The notes under the pieces: generated by a model
Told to the model about the DNA's origin: nothing
Seen by the model: only the letters and a program-made list of their open reading frames with translations
The model's database searches: none
Translations under genes and position numbers: made by a program
DNA from: Aquimarina sp. TRL1
GTDB lineage: Bacteria > Bacteroidota > Bacteroidia > Flavobacteriales > Flavobacteriaceae
NCBI RefSeq assembly: GCF_013365535.1
Contig: NZ_CP053590.1
Coordinates: 1,478,501 to 1,542,500, forward strand
DNA length: 64,000 bases
Direction: 5' to 3'
Part shown: positions 55,843 to 64,000 of the stretch, piece after piece
Layout: the number at the start of each line of letters is the position of its first letter
Numbering within the stretch: position 1 is the first letter of the stretch

Positions 55843-56934
55843 ATGTTTACAGTTCCCCCTCTTTTTCAGCTGATTCTGAATAAGCAAAAAACAGGATATC
55901 TTGTCGTTGATAAGAATCTTATGATCACAGAGTCTGGAGGAGATCAGAATACTTTTGCTTTTTTCAAAGAGGAAACCTTACAGTTTCCCGAGTCCTTATT
56001 AGACTTTATACCAGAGCTCTACGGATACGAAGAGTATTTATCTCAGCTTTTTGAAGGAAAATGCCCGGAAATAAGCCTGGATAACATCAATAAAACAACC
56101 CCTGCGAATGAACTTCACTATGTAAACTTGACGATTCTTCCTTTTCACAGAGATAACACACAGCAAGAAACAAACTTTATTCTTGTACTGATCTCTGACG
56201 TTACTCCTAAATCTACCATCCAGCAAACACTGAAACAACAACGCAATGAATTAATCTTATTGCGTCAAGATTTAAAGGCTACAAATGAACGATTACGATT
56301 TATTGTCCAGCACTACATTCCTTTTGAAGTAGGAAAGAATTTATTAGAAAACAAAACCGTTCCGAAGTTAGGAGGCATAGAACGAGAAGTTACAGTTCTA
56401 TTTGCAGATCTCAGAAATTTTACTAGTACCTGTGAAAAATTGCATCCACAAAAAACTGTACATATGCTGGATATTTATTTAGATATTGCTACGAAAGCGA
56501 TATCCTTGCATGGAGGAGTCATCGTAAACTATATGGGAGATGCAATCATGGCAGTTTTTAATGCTCCCAATGAGCAAAAAAATCATGCAGAAAGAGCTGT
56601 TAAAGCAGGATTGAGAATTAAGGAAAAAGCAATGAATACTGACGCTACATCCGAGGGGGTTCCTTCTCTTTATTTCGGCATAGGAATTAATACGGGAATT
56701 GCTACAATTGGTAATATCGGTGCCGAATGGCACTATCAATACACTGCCATTGGAGATATGGTAAATGTCGCCTCTCGTATCTGCGGGCAGGCAAAAGAAA
56801 ATGAAGTGTTAATCGGAGAACAAACACTTCAATACATAAAAAATGATGTTACTGCTATAAAACTCCCTCCTATAAAGCTAAAAGGGAAAAGTGATAACAT
56901 GCATCTCTATCAAATTAGTACTTTTACAAAGTAA
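55843..56934 (+). CDS. Class III adenylate/guanylate cyclase with N-terminal PAS-like region
   Basis: 363 residues. N-terminal part (about 1-130, TGYLVVDKNLMITESGGDQN) looks like a PAS-type sensor without membrane segments; a coiled-coil (QQRNELILLRQDLKATNERLR) leads to the cyclase domain from about 180. Metal ligands Asp189 (LFADLRNF) and Asp233 (MGDAIMAVF) are present, and GIGINTGIATIGNIG and YTAIGDMVNVASRI are canonical. Should make cAMP or cGMP; base specificity not resolved. 58 bases after sthA, 15 bases before the GNAT gene. Confidence 0.88.
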   Translation: MFTVPPLFQLILNKQKTGYLVVDKNLMITESGGDQNTFAFFKEETLQFPESLLDFIPELYGYEEYLSQLFEGKCPEISLDNINKTTPANELHYVNLTILPFHRDNTQQETNFILVLISDVTPKSTIQQTLKQQRNELILLRQDLKATNERLRFIVQHYIPFEVGKNLLENKTVPKLGGIEREVTVLFADLRNFTSTCEKLHPQKTVHMLDIYLDIATKAISLHGGVIVNYMGDAIMAVFNAPNEQKNHAERAVKAGLRIKEKAMNTDATSEGVPSLYFGIGINTGIATIGNIGAEWHYQYTAIGDMVNVASRICGQAKENEVLIGEQTLQYIKNDVTAIKLPPIKLKGKSDNMHLYQISTFTK

Positions 56935-56949
56935 CTATATCCCATTATT

Positions 56950-57498
56950 ATGAGTACTCCGTTATATACTTATTCCCGTACCACGACAGAAGAAGAACTC
57001 TATCAAATATTACAACTTCAAAAGAAAAATTTAGCAACTGCTATTTCTACGAAAGAGAAACAGAAAGAAGGATATGTCACCGTTATTCATGATTTTGAGA
57101 CTTTAAAAAAGATGCATCTTTCCGAGCCTCATATTATTGCAAAGCATAACGATACTGTTATCGGATATGCCCTGAGTATGACAATAGATTTTCGGGAAAA
57201 AATCCCTGTATTAGCCCCTATGTTTACAGAGTTAGAAAAATATATCTCACAACAAACTTCCTATATTATTATGGGGCAAATCTGTATCGACAAGGCATAT
57301 AGAAAACAAGGAGTTTTCAAAAACTTATACCATACTATGCGATCTTTCCTAAAAGATCATTATGAGTTGCTCATTACCGAAGTAGCCACTAATAATATCC
57401 GCTCTTTAGCAGCTCATCATTCTGTTGGTTTTTCTACGCTCTCTACATATTCCTCTGGGGGTAAAAATTGGGAGTTAATCACATGGGATTGGAAATAA
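56950..57498 (+). CDS. GNAT family N-acetyltransferase
   Basis: 182 residues. IIMGQICIDKAYRKQGVFKNLYHTMR carries the acetyl-CoA-binding Q-x-x-G-like motif (KQGVFKNL), and ITEVATNNIRSLAAHHSVGFSTL is the typical strand beta-5/helix end. Substrate unknown. Starts 15 bases after the cyclase gene and so probably shares its transcript; it could be a cyclic-nucleotide-related effector, by location only. Confidence 0.8.
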   Translation: MSTPLYTYSRTTTEEELYQILQLQKKNLATAISTKEKQKEGYVTVIHDFETLKKMHLSEPHIIAKHNDTVIGYALSMTIDFREKIPVLAPMFTELEKYISQQTSYIIMGQICIDKAYRKQGVFKNLYHTMRSFLKDHYELLITEVATNNIRSLAAHHSVGFSTLSTYSSGGKNWELITWDWK

Positions 57499-57713
57499 TC
57501 TATAATTTCACCTTTTTTAGCAAACTCCCCTCCTAGGTAAAGTATATCCCTGTTTATCAAAAAACACACAAATCTTTATGCATATGTTATTAACTCTCAT
57601 AAAAAAGGAGTGGTTTGTTGCATAATCTTTATCTAATAATTAGCTTTTTTCAATTGCATTTTTTGAGAGATACGATTTAATATTTTTAAAAAACAACCAC
57701 TAATCGTTTGATC

Positions 57714-58307
57714 ATGAATGTTTTTAAAAAAATCATTTTTTCTTTACTAGCTACTGCTATTCTCTTTACATGCTATTATACTTATCACGTACATGTCGAG
57801 TATCGTTTTACAGAAATTGCTAAAGACAGAGTATACAGATCTGCTGCTATGCCCCCTGATAAAATAACTCAATACATCAAAAAACATCGGATAAAAACTG
57901 TTATTGATTTACGAATCGGCTCAGTGAGCGACCCTTTAAATCCTAGTACAGATTCTTCTTTACACTCAGAAAAAACTACCATAGAAAAACTTGATCAAGT
58001 AACCTATATCAATATTCCTTCTGAACAGATTCCGAATGATAAAAACCTCAAAGATTTTTATCGCATTTTAGATAAAGAAGAAGCCTATCCGGTATTAATC
58101 CACTGTCACCATGGAACTGGGAGAGCTATCTTATACAGTGCTTTGTACAGAATTGAATATGAAAACTTCACGAATGAACAAGCTCGTCAAAAAACCCGAT
58201 TCCCTGTTTTATTAAGTCCTTTTGATCATGGAACTCCTAAAGGGGAGTGGTTAAAAAAATACGCTTCCAGAGAGCAGCAAAAAGAAAAAATACTTGCCAA
58301 TAATTAA
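57714..58307 (+). CDS. Membrane-anchored dual-specificity/tyrosine phosphatase
   Basis: 197 residues from the ATG at 57714 (a TTG two codons earlier is also open). N-terminal anchor (IIFSLLATAILFTCYYTY), then RVYRSAAMPPDKI and the CX5R loop HCHHGTGR with Cys131 and Arg137, preceded by general-base region TYINIP. The fold is that of DSP-like phosphatases acting at the cell surface. It precedes a UDP-sugar epimerase, compatible with control of polysaccharide synthesis. Confidence 0.82.
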   Translation: MNVFKKIIFSLLATAILFTCYYTYHVHVEYRFTEIAKDRVYRSAAMPPDKITQYIKKHRIKTVIDLRIGSVSDPLNPSTDSSLHSEKTTIEKLDQVTYINIPSEQIPNDKNLKDFYRILDKEEAYPVLIHCHHGTGRAILYSALYRIEYENFTNEQARQKTRFPVLLSPFDHGTPKGEWLKKYASREQQKEKILANN

Positions 58308-58359
58308 ACAAAAACAGCCTTAATCAAGCAATTCCATTGCCTCAAAGCAAAACAGCATT

Positions 58360-59382
58360 ATGAAAATATTAGTTACAGGTGCAGCAGGTTTTATCGGGTA
58401 TCACACCGTAAAAAAATTACTTACTCTTGGTCATCAGGTTTTAGGGTTTGACAACATTAATGATTACTACGATCCACAATTAAAATATGATCGTTTAGCA
58501 CAATTGGGAATTGACAAAACTCAAATTGAAAACAGGCAATACGTTGCATCTAAAACACATAGTAATTGTCGTTTCATAAAAATGGATTTAACAGATAAAA
58601 AAATCTTAATGGAGTTATTCCGGTTAGAAGATTTTGACACTGTTATTCATCTCGCTGCGCAGGCTGGAGTACGATATAGTCTAGAAAATCCAGATATATA
58701 TATAAAAAGTAATGTAGAAGGGTTTCTCAATATCTTAGAAGCTTGCCGTCGCTTCTCTATCAAACACTTAACCTACGCATCCAGTTCTTCTGTATACGGT
58801 AACAACTCTCAGACACCTTTTTCTGTAACAGACAATGTAGATCACCCCATTAGTCTCTATGCAGCAACCAAAAAAAGTAATGAACTAATGGCATATACGT
58901 ATAGCCATTTATACAATATTCCAACTACAGGACTCCGTTTTTTTACGGTTTATGGTCCATGGGGACGACCTGATATGGCACCTTCTTTATTTATCTCTTC
59001 TATTTTGAAAAACACCCCTATTAAAGTCTTTAACCATGGTAATATGGAAAGAGATTTTACCTATATAGATGATATTGTCGAAGGGGTTATTAGAGTTAAC
59101 AATACTCCTCCTTCCAGAGAACAACCTCCATACGCTATCCATAATATCGGAAACAGCACCCCTATCAAATTGATGGATTTTATTGCATCTATAGAATATC
59201 ATACAGGAACAAAAGCCAAAAAGAATTTTATGCCTATGCAGGCAGGAGATGTTCCTAAAACCTTTGCAGACATCTCTTCTCTAAAACAACATATTCAGTA
59301 CACTCCTCAAACTAACCTCGATGAGGGGATTAAGAAGTTTGTAACATGGTATATTTCCTATAAAGAAAGAATAGTTGTATAG
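58360..59382 (+). CDS. NAD-dependent epimerase, UDP-glucuronate 4-epimerase-like
   Basis: 340 residues of the extended SDR family. NAD loop GAAGFIGYHT (7-16), FDNINDYYDPQLKYDRL is specific to UDP-glucuronate 4-epimerases, SSSSVYGNNSQTPFS and YAATKKSNELMAYTYSHLY hold the catalytic Ser/Thr and YxxxK, and RFFTVYGPWGRPDMA binds the sugar. Provides UDP-galacturonate-type donor for surface glycan, probably with the glycosyltransferases downstream. Confidence 0.88.
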   Translation: MKILVTGAAGFIGYHTVKKLLTLGHQVLGFDNINDYYDPQLKYDRLAQLGIDKTQIENRQYVASKTHSNCRFIKMDLTDKKILMELFRLEDFDTVIHLAAQAGVRYSLENPDIYIKSNVEGFLNILEACRRFSIKHLTYASSSSVYGNNSQTPFSVTDNVDHPISLYAATKKSNELMAYTYSHLYNIPTTGLRFFTVYGPWGRPDMAPSLFISSILKNTPIKVFNHGNMERDFTYIDDIVEGVIRVNNTPPSREQPPYAIHNIGNSTPIKLMDFIASIEYHTGTKAKKNFMPMQAGDVPKTFADISSLKQHIQYTPQTNLDEGIKKFVTWYISYKERIVV

Positions 59383-59413
59383 ATAAAAGCAAAAAGACAA
59401 TATACCTGCACCT

Positions 59414-61093
59414 TTATTCTTTTTTAATCCGAAGTAAGAATGCCTTTTCTAAAACAGTATGTCTCGTATTTGGATTTAAAAACTTCTTGGTCAACCTCGT
59501 TATTCGATGATGATTAATTTCATATTTTTTATCCCAAACCAACTGCTGTTCTTTTAATTCATTTAATTGATGCTGATATACAAATAACCAATCGTGATGA
59601 TGCAATGTGTTTTTTATTCTTTTCAGTGATATTCCAGGAGTAATCCTCTGTGTATAAAAGTCTAATGACCAACTGGGGCGTCCTTCCCCCATAAACACTT
59701 TCTCAGGGTTGATTTTTTCACGATCAATAATTTTTGCGGCATTATTTCCTGCCTGATACAATAACAAATTTGGATAAAACTGAGTATTCAGACAAAAGTT
59801 AATCAAGATCATAAAATAGACTGAAACAACAATCAGTTTCCTCATTTTATTAATGGAGATTGTCATAATAATGATCCCCCCTACAATTAGTAATAAATAA
59901 CACAACATCAATCCTACATGGGGTATTGGAAATATCCAAAAGATTAAAAAGAGTAACAACACACTTCCTAACATCAACACTCCTATCTGAAAAAAAAGTA
60001 AACCATTGATTAGTTTTCTTCGATGTTTATTGTACAGGTCTAATAAAAATCCTGCGACCAGTACTGACAGTATTGGAAGAAGACTGTTCAAATAGTGTGG
60101 TAGTTTGAATTTTGAAAAGCTAATAACAATCAATACTACAAGAACTCCTATCGAAGTAAGCATTTCCGTATTTCTCTCATACCTAAACCGGATTCTTACA
60201 AGCTGCTTACATCTTTGATACAAAGCTATGTAAGCAATCAATGACCAAGGCAAAAATGCCCATAAAAGGGTGTGAAAAAAGAAAAAATAATCCGGACTTG
60301 TTTCTTTAAATCCATTAGCGGTTAACCTATGCACACTTTGATCCCATAAAATAAAACGCAATCCCGAAACATTGGTTTTTCCATTAACAACGTTCTCTGG
60401 ATGAAGATCAAACTGAATATAATACGCATACAAAACAGGGCTTATTGCAATTACAAAAAAAAGGGCACTTACAATCGTCTTCCACTGAACTATAACGTTC
60501 CACTTTCTGGTATAAAAAATATGACTTAAGACACAGATCCCTGCAACAAAAACAGCTAATTGTCCCTTTGATGAAAAAGCAATTCCCAATCCTATCCCCC
60601 CCAATATACCATGCACCAATTGCACTTTATTAACAAACAACACCAGTTGCCAAACAGCAAAAATAGTAGCTCCTGTCAATACAGCATCTGTTCTTACGTC
60701 GTGATTTGCCAAGACAATCGCCTGAGAAGAAAGAAATACTAACGAAGCAATATGAGCTGCTTCATTACCATAAAATATTTTGCTTAACCGATTACAAGAG
60801 ATTGCCCCTATTATCGTAAAGAATATAGCAGGTAACCGATATGCCCAATGCGAAATTCCAAAAATTTTAAACGATATAGCGGCTAACCAGAAATGCATAT
60901 GTGGTTTATCCAGATACAATGCATCACCTTTATACAGATGAAGAAAATCATTCTCTAAGAACATTCGCATTGCCATTACTGCGTGCTGAGCAGAATCATT
61001 CTCCATAAGTGGCAAATACATCCCTGATAAGTATACTATCCCTAATAAAACATACAGTACTATATAATCCTTTTTTAAAACAAGGGTCTCCAT
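59414..61093 (-). CDS. ArnT/PMT-like glycosyltransferase (GT39-type)
   Basis: 559 residues from the ATG at 61093; an ATG 24 bases upstream lies at the predicted transcript start and is less likely. About 11-12 transmembrane helices. The first periplasmic loop has LMENDSAQHAVMAMRMF with the catalytic-type acidic residue, followed by LDKPHMHFWL, as in dolichyl/undecaprenyl-phosphate-sugar transferases. A soluble C-terminal part (GRPSWSLDFYTQRI) follows. Moves a sugar from a lipid carrier to a lipid or protein acceptor. Confidence 0.83.
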   Translation of the reverse strand: METLVLKKDYIVLYVLLGIVYLSGMYLPLMENDSAQHAVMAMRMFLENDFLHLYKGDALYLDKPHMHFWLAAISFKIFGISHWAYRLPAIFFTIIGAISCNRLSKIFYGNEAAHIASLVFLSSQAIVLANHDVRTDAVLTGATIFAVWQLVLFVNKVQLVHGILGGIGLGIAFSSKGQLAVFVAGICVLSHIFYTRKWNVIVQWKTIVSALFFVIAISPVLYAYYIQFDLHPENVVNGKTNVSGLRFILWDQSVHRLTANGFKETSPDYFFFFHTLLWAFLPWSLIAYIALYQRCKQLVRIRFRYERNTEMLTSIGVLVVLIVISFSKFKLPHYLNSLLPILSVLVAGFLLDLYNKHRRKLINGLLFFQIGVLMLGSVLLLFLIFWIFPIPHVGLMLCYLLLIVGGIIIMTISINKMRKLIVVSVYFMILINFCLNTQFYPNLLLYQAGNNAAKIIDREKINPEKVFMGEGRPSWSLDFYTQRITPGISLKRIKNTLHHHDWLFVYQHQLNELKEQQLVWDKKYEINHHRITRLTKKFLNPNTRHTVLEKAFLLRIKKE

Positions 61094-61124
61094 ACATACA
61101 ATTTTACACCATAACAAATACTGA

Positions 61125-61132
61125 CAAAAGTA
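61125..61132 (-). promoter_or_regulatory. -7 promoter element of the GT39 gene
   Basis: TACTTTTG on the minus strand, exact consensus, 32 bases before the chosen start. Confidence 0.4.
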
Positions 61133-61276
61133 AAAGAACAGTTATAGAAAAAAACACATAATCCCCCCCCTTAACAATTTCATAATCAATAAAAGATACC
61201 TTATCAATTTATTATCCTTAATTGAATATTAACTTGACATTAAACATATACATTTAGTCTCTAAAAAATACATACA

Positions 61277-62248
61277 ATGTATCTTTCACCTTTTTTATCT
61301 TTGATAATTCCTGTTTATAATGAAGAAGGAAATGTTCACTTATTAACCGAAGCTATTACCACCTCGCTTCAAGGATATCGTTATGAAATCATTTTTATAG
61401 ATGATGGCTCCACTGACAATACCAAAAAAGAAATTATACTACTGAATAACCCTGACATTGTCCTCATTGAATTAAAAAGAAATTACGGTCAGAGTTCTGC
61501 TTTAGCAGCTGGAATTGCACAAGCTAAAGGCAGTTATATTATTACCTTAGACGGAGATTTACAAAATGATCCTTCTGACATTAAAATGATGCTCAATATT
61601 GCCATTCACGAGCAGTGGGATTTAGTTACAGGAATCAGACAAAAAAGAAAAGATACCTTTATCCGAACACTCCCTTCTAAGATTGCTAATTATATTATAC
61701 GAAAAAGTACAAATCTTCATATTACAGATGCCGGTTGTGCACTAAAGGTTATGACTGCTGAAACTGCTAAAAGTATTCCTTTATATGGGGAACTTCACAG
61801 GTTTATTGCCTTAAATGCACATATGGATGGCGCCCGAATAACAGAAGTTCCTGTAAAGCATCATGCCAGAAAATATGGAGCATCAAAATATGGTTTAGGA
61901 AGGACTTTTAAAGTTATCAATGACTTATTGCTTATTATTTTTCAAAAAAAATACCTTCAAAAACCATTGTATTTATTCGGGAATATAGGTATGATATTAT
62001 TCTGTTCAGGACTCTTCATTAACGTATACCTCCTTCTTATTAAACTATTGGGGAGTGATATAGGAAACAGACCTTTATTACTTTTGGGAACATTATTAAT
62101 TCTCGTGGGAATTCAATTTTTTACCATTGGTATTGTCACGGATCTTCTTATGAGAACATACTATGAATCTCAAGAAAAAACACCTTATAAAATAAGAAAA
62201 ACAATCACATTTGAAAAAACAAAAGAACCTAGCTTACACGTTTCTTAA
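61277..62248 (+). CDS. GT2 family polyprenyl-phosphate glycosyltransferase (DPM1/ArnC-like)
   Basis: 323 residues. GT-A core with PVYNEEGNV, FIDDGSTDNT, LDGDLQNDPSD (metal-binding) and ARKYGASKYGLGR acceptor loop, then two transmembrane helices at about 235-258 and 268-292 as in ArnC/DPM1-type enzymes that load sugars on undecaprenyl phosphate. It would make the donor for the divergent GT39 transferase. Overlaps the next gene by 38 bases. Confidence 0.88.
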   Translation: MYLSPFLSLIIPVYNEEGNVHLLTEAITTSLQGYRYEIIFIDDGSTDNTKKEIILLNNPDIVLIELKRNYGQSSALAAGIAQAKGSYIITLDGDLQNDPSDIKMMLNIAIHEQWDLVTGIRQKRKDTFIRTLPSKIANYIIRKSTNLHITDAGCALKVMTAETAKSIPLYGELHRFIALNAHMDGARITEVPVKHHARKYGASKYGLGRTFKVINDLLLIIFQKKYLQKPLYLFGNIGMILFCSGLFINVYLLLIKLLGSDIGNRPLLLLGTLLILVGIQFFTIGIVTDLLMRTYYESQEKTPYKIRKTITFEKTKEPSLHVS

Positions 62249-63107
62249 ACTAGTTATCACTATTGTATTCCTATACTTTGTTTTTTCTAAGATCTCTTTT
62301 TACGAAACAATAGAAATCCTTAGAAAATCAAATCTTTCCTTTTTGTTGATTGGGTTGCTGAGCTTTATTATTTCCCAATGGATTTCTGCAAACAGGTTAC
62401 TAGAAATTTTTAAATCAATTTCTTTCTATTTATCTCCTAAAAGTAATTATCAGTTATATCTCGTCGGTATGTTTTATAACTTCTTTATTCCAGGAGGGAT
62501 TGGAGGAGATGCTTATAAAGTATATTTACTACAAAAAAAACTACAATGGTCAGTAAAAAAAGTTACTTCATGCATTCTTTTTGATCGTTGTATCGGTTTA
62601 GGAGGTCTTCTTATCTTAATTGTAATAATATCTGTTTTCACTCCTGTTTTTAAGAGCTCCAGCTTCTTGTTAAAAGGACTTACTATAGGCTGTCTTCCAT
62701 TAATGATATCCGCTGGATACCTGCTCACATATTACTTGTTCCCATCGTTTAAAAGCTACTATACAAAAACACTGTTGTTTTCTGTTTTTGTTCAGCTATT
62801 TCAGTGCTTAAGCATTTATTTTATTGCCAAAAGCATGTCCATCCCCGACAATTATATTCATTACATTCTTATTTTTTTAGTTTCTTCGATCCTTTCTGTC
62901 TTTTCTTTTTCGGGAATAGGTGTTAGAGAACTTATATTTTATCAAGCCTCAGTTATCCTTTCATTAGACACGGCAAAAAGTGTATCCATAGGCACATTAT
63001 TCTCTATATTAACAGCCTTCATCTCTATATTTGGATGCTTCTATATTTTTAGAAAAGATACCAGTATACATATAAAAGAAAAGCCTCAAAGCGGCATACC
63101 GCTTTGA
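62211..63107 (+). CDS. Lysylphosphatidylglycerol synthase TM/UPF0104-like membrane protein
   Basis: 298 residues, about eight transmembrane helices. YNFFIPGGIGGDAYKVYLL and FDRCIGLGGLLIL are the flippase/TM-region signatures of the UPF0104/AglD family, with FSGIGVRELIFYQ near the end. No ATG exists in frame near the 5' end: a TTG at 62211 directly after an in-frame stop region is the only reasonable start, and translation is probably coupled to the GT2 gene. Likely a partner in lipid-linked sugar movement. Confidence 0.8.
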   Translation: MKKQKNLAYTFLKLVITIVFLYFVFSKISFYETIEILRKSNLSFLLIGLLSFIISQWISANRLLEIFKSISFYLSPKSNYQLYLVGMFYNFFIPGGIGGDAYKVYLLQKKLQWSVKKVTSCILFDRCIGLGGLLILIVIISVFTPVFKSSSFLLKGLTIGCLPLMISAGYLLTYYLFPSFKSYYTKTLLFSVFVQLFQCLSIYFIAKSMSIPDNYIHYILIFLVSSILSVFSFSGIGVRELIFYQASVILSLDTAKSVSIGTLFSILTAFISIFGCFYIFRKDTSIHIKEKPQSGIPL

Positions 63108-63115
63108 GGCTTTTT
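63079..63115. terminator. Bidirectional terminator overlapping the 3' end of the flippase-like gene
   Basis: AAAAGCCTCAAAGCGG / CCGCTTTGAGGCTTTT, perfect 16-bp stem with a 4-base loop; the TGA stop codon of the upstream gene lies in the 3' arm. It also ends the atp operon transcript from the other side. Confidence 0.88.
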
Positions 63116-63141
63116 ATATCTATAGATAAAGAATTATTAGC

Positions 63142-63435
63142 TTAATCTGCTAAAACAATTACTTTATTATCTTTCATTTCTAGTGTTCCAGATTTGATTG
63201 CTAAAGTTAAAATCTTATCATCATCTGCATGAGGAACTAATTTCCCTGAAAGCTCACTTAATTCTAAATGTTGCTTTGTATGAGTATGAATCTGTACTGT
63301 TCCTTCGACTAAAATAGAAACAACAGGTGCGTGATTACTCAACATTTGAAATTCTCCATTTAGACCAGGCACTACAACAGAATCAACTTCTGATGAGAAT
63401 AATACAGCTTCCGGGCTTACAATTTCTAAATACAT
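63142..63435 (-). CDS. atpC: ATP synthase epsilon subunit (short form)
   Basis: 97 residues comprising only the N-terminal beta sandwich: MYLEIVSPEAVLFSSEVDSVVVPGLNGEFQMLSNHAPVVSIL and the GTLEMKDNKVIVLAD end. The usual C-terminal two-helix inhibitory domain (residues about 90-135 in E. coli) is absent, as in other Bacteroidota. 12 bases after atpD. Confidence 0.93.
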   Translation of the reverse strand: MYLEIVSPEAVLFSSEVDSVVVPGLNGEFQMLSNHAPVVSILVEGTVQIHTHTKQHLELSELSGKLVPHADDDKILTLAIKSGTLEMKDNKVIVLAD

Positions 63436-63447
63436 ATATAAATGGTA

Positions 63448-64000
<553 letters not shown>

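Overview
The window is AT-rich chromosomal DNA from a member of the Bacteroidota, almost certainly family Flavobacteriaceae. Evidence: gliding genes gldD and gldE, a GLPGLI-family protein, ribosomal protein L21 with a C-terminal helix-hairpin-helix extension, DUF4301, DUF4199 and PepSY-like families, TonB-type outer membrane proteins ending in Phe, promoters of the TTG-N19-21-TAnnTTTG type, and the general absence of Shine-Dalgarno sequences. The genus cannot be fixed from the sequence. No rRNA, tRNA, CRISPR array, insertion sequence or phage gene was recognised.

Layout. 1-6.6 kb: thiamine block on the minus strand: thiS, thiC, a second ThiE-like gene, thiD and the start of thiE behind one TPP riboswitch, plus a TonB-dependent receptor behind a second TPP riboswitch. 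6.6-10.4 kb: hybrid histidine kinase and a sigma-54-type response regulator, convergent with overlapping stop codons. 10.6-29.3 kb: mostly housekeeping: PepSY-like protein, a coupled DUF77-pnuC-nadR-like-DUF4301 operon, phosphopantetheinyl transferase, ahcY, L21/L27, an M16 peptidase pair, EamA exporter, ssb-gldE-gldD, mutY, HU, a 29-residue COX24/mS38-like basic protein, and RNase G with a structured leader.

29.4-43.0 kb is the accessory and most interesting part: two peptide-natural-product loci arranged back to back. On the minus strand are a TPR-AraC regulator, a 62-residue lanthipeptide-type precursor with its own terminator, an S8 protease, and a split LanB dehydratase (744 + 294 residues) with no visible LanC. 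On the plus strand are three paralogous about 81-residue exported peptides all ending in LNNY, an SdpA-like membrane-anchored protein, an HTTM (SdpB/vitamin-K-carboxylase-like) membrane protein, a CarboxypepD-regulatory outer-membrane barrel and a GLPGLI protein. I read the plus-strand set as one operon for making, modifying and exporting or sensing a peptide, and as the best candidate here for an undescribed system.

43-52 kb: recX, a cupin/JmjC-like protein and a biotin region (bioB; alpha/beta hydrolase; ketoacyl synthase; bioA; bioD; bioF). 52-63.1 kb: large secreted Calx-beta protein, SthA-type transhydrogenase, class III nucleotide cyclase, GNAT, a tyrosine phosphatase, UDP-glucuronate-epimerase-like protein, and a GT39/GT2/flippase-like group for surface glycans. 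63.1-64 kb: atpC and the C-terminal part of atpD, running off the right edge.
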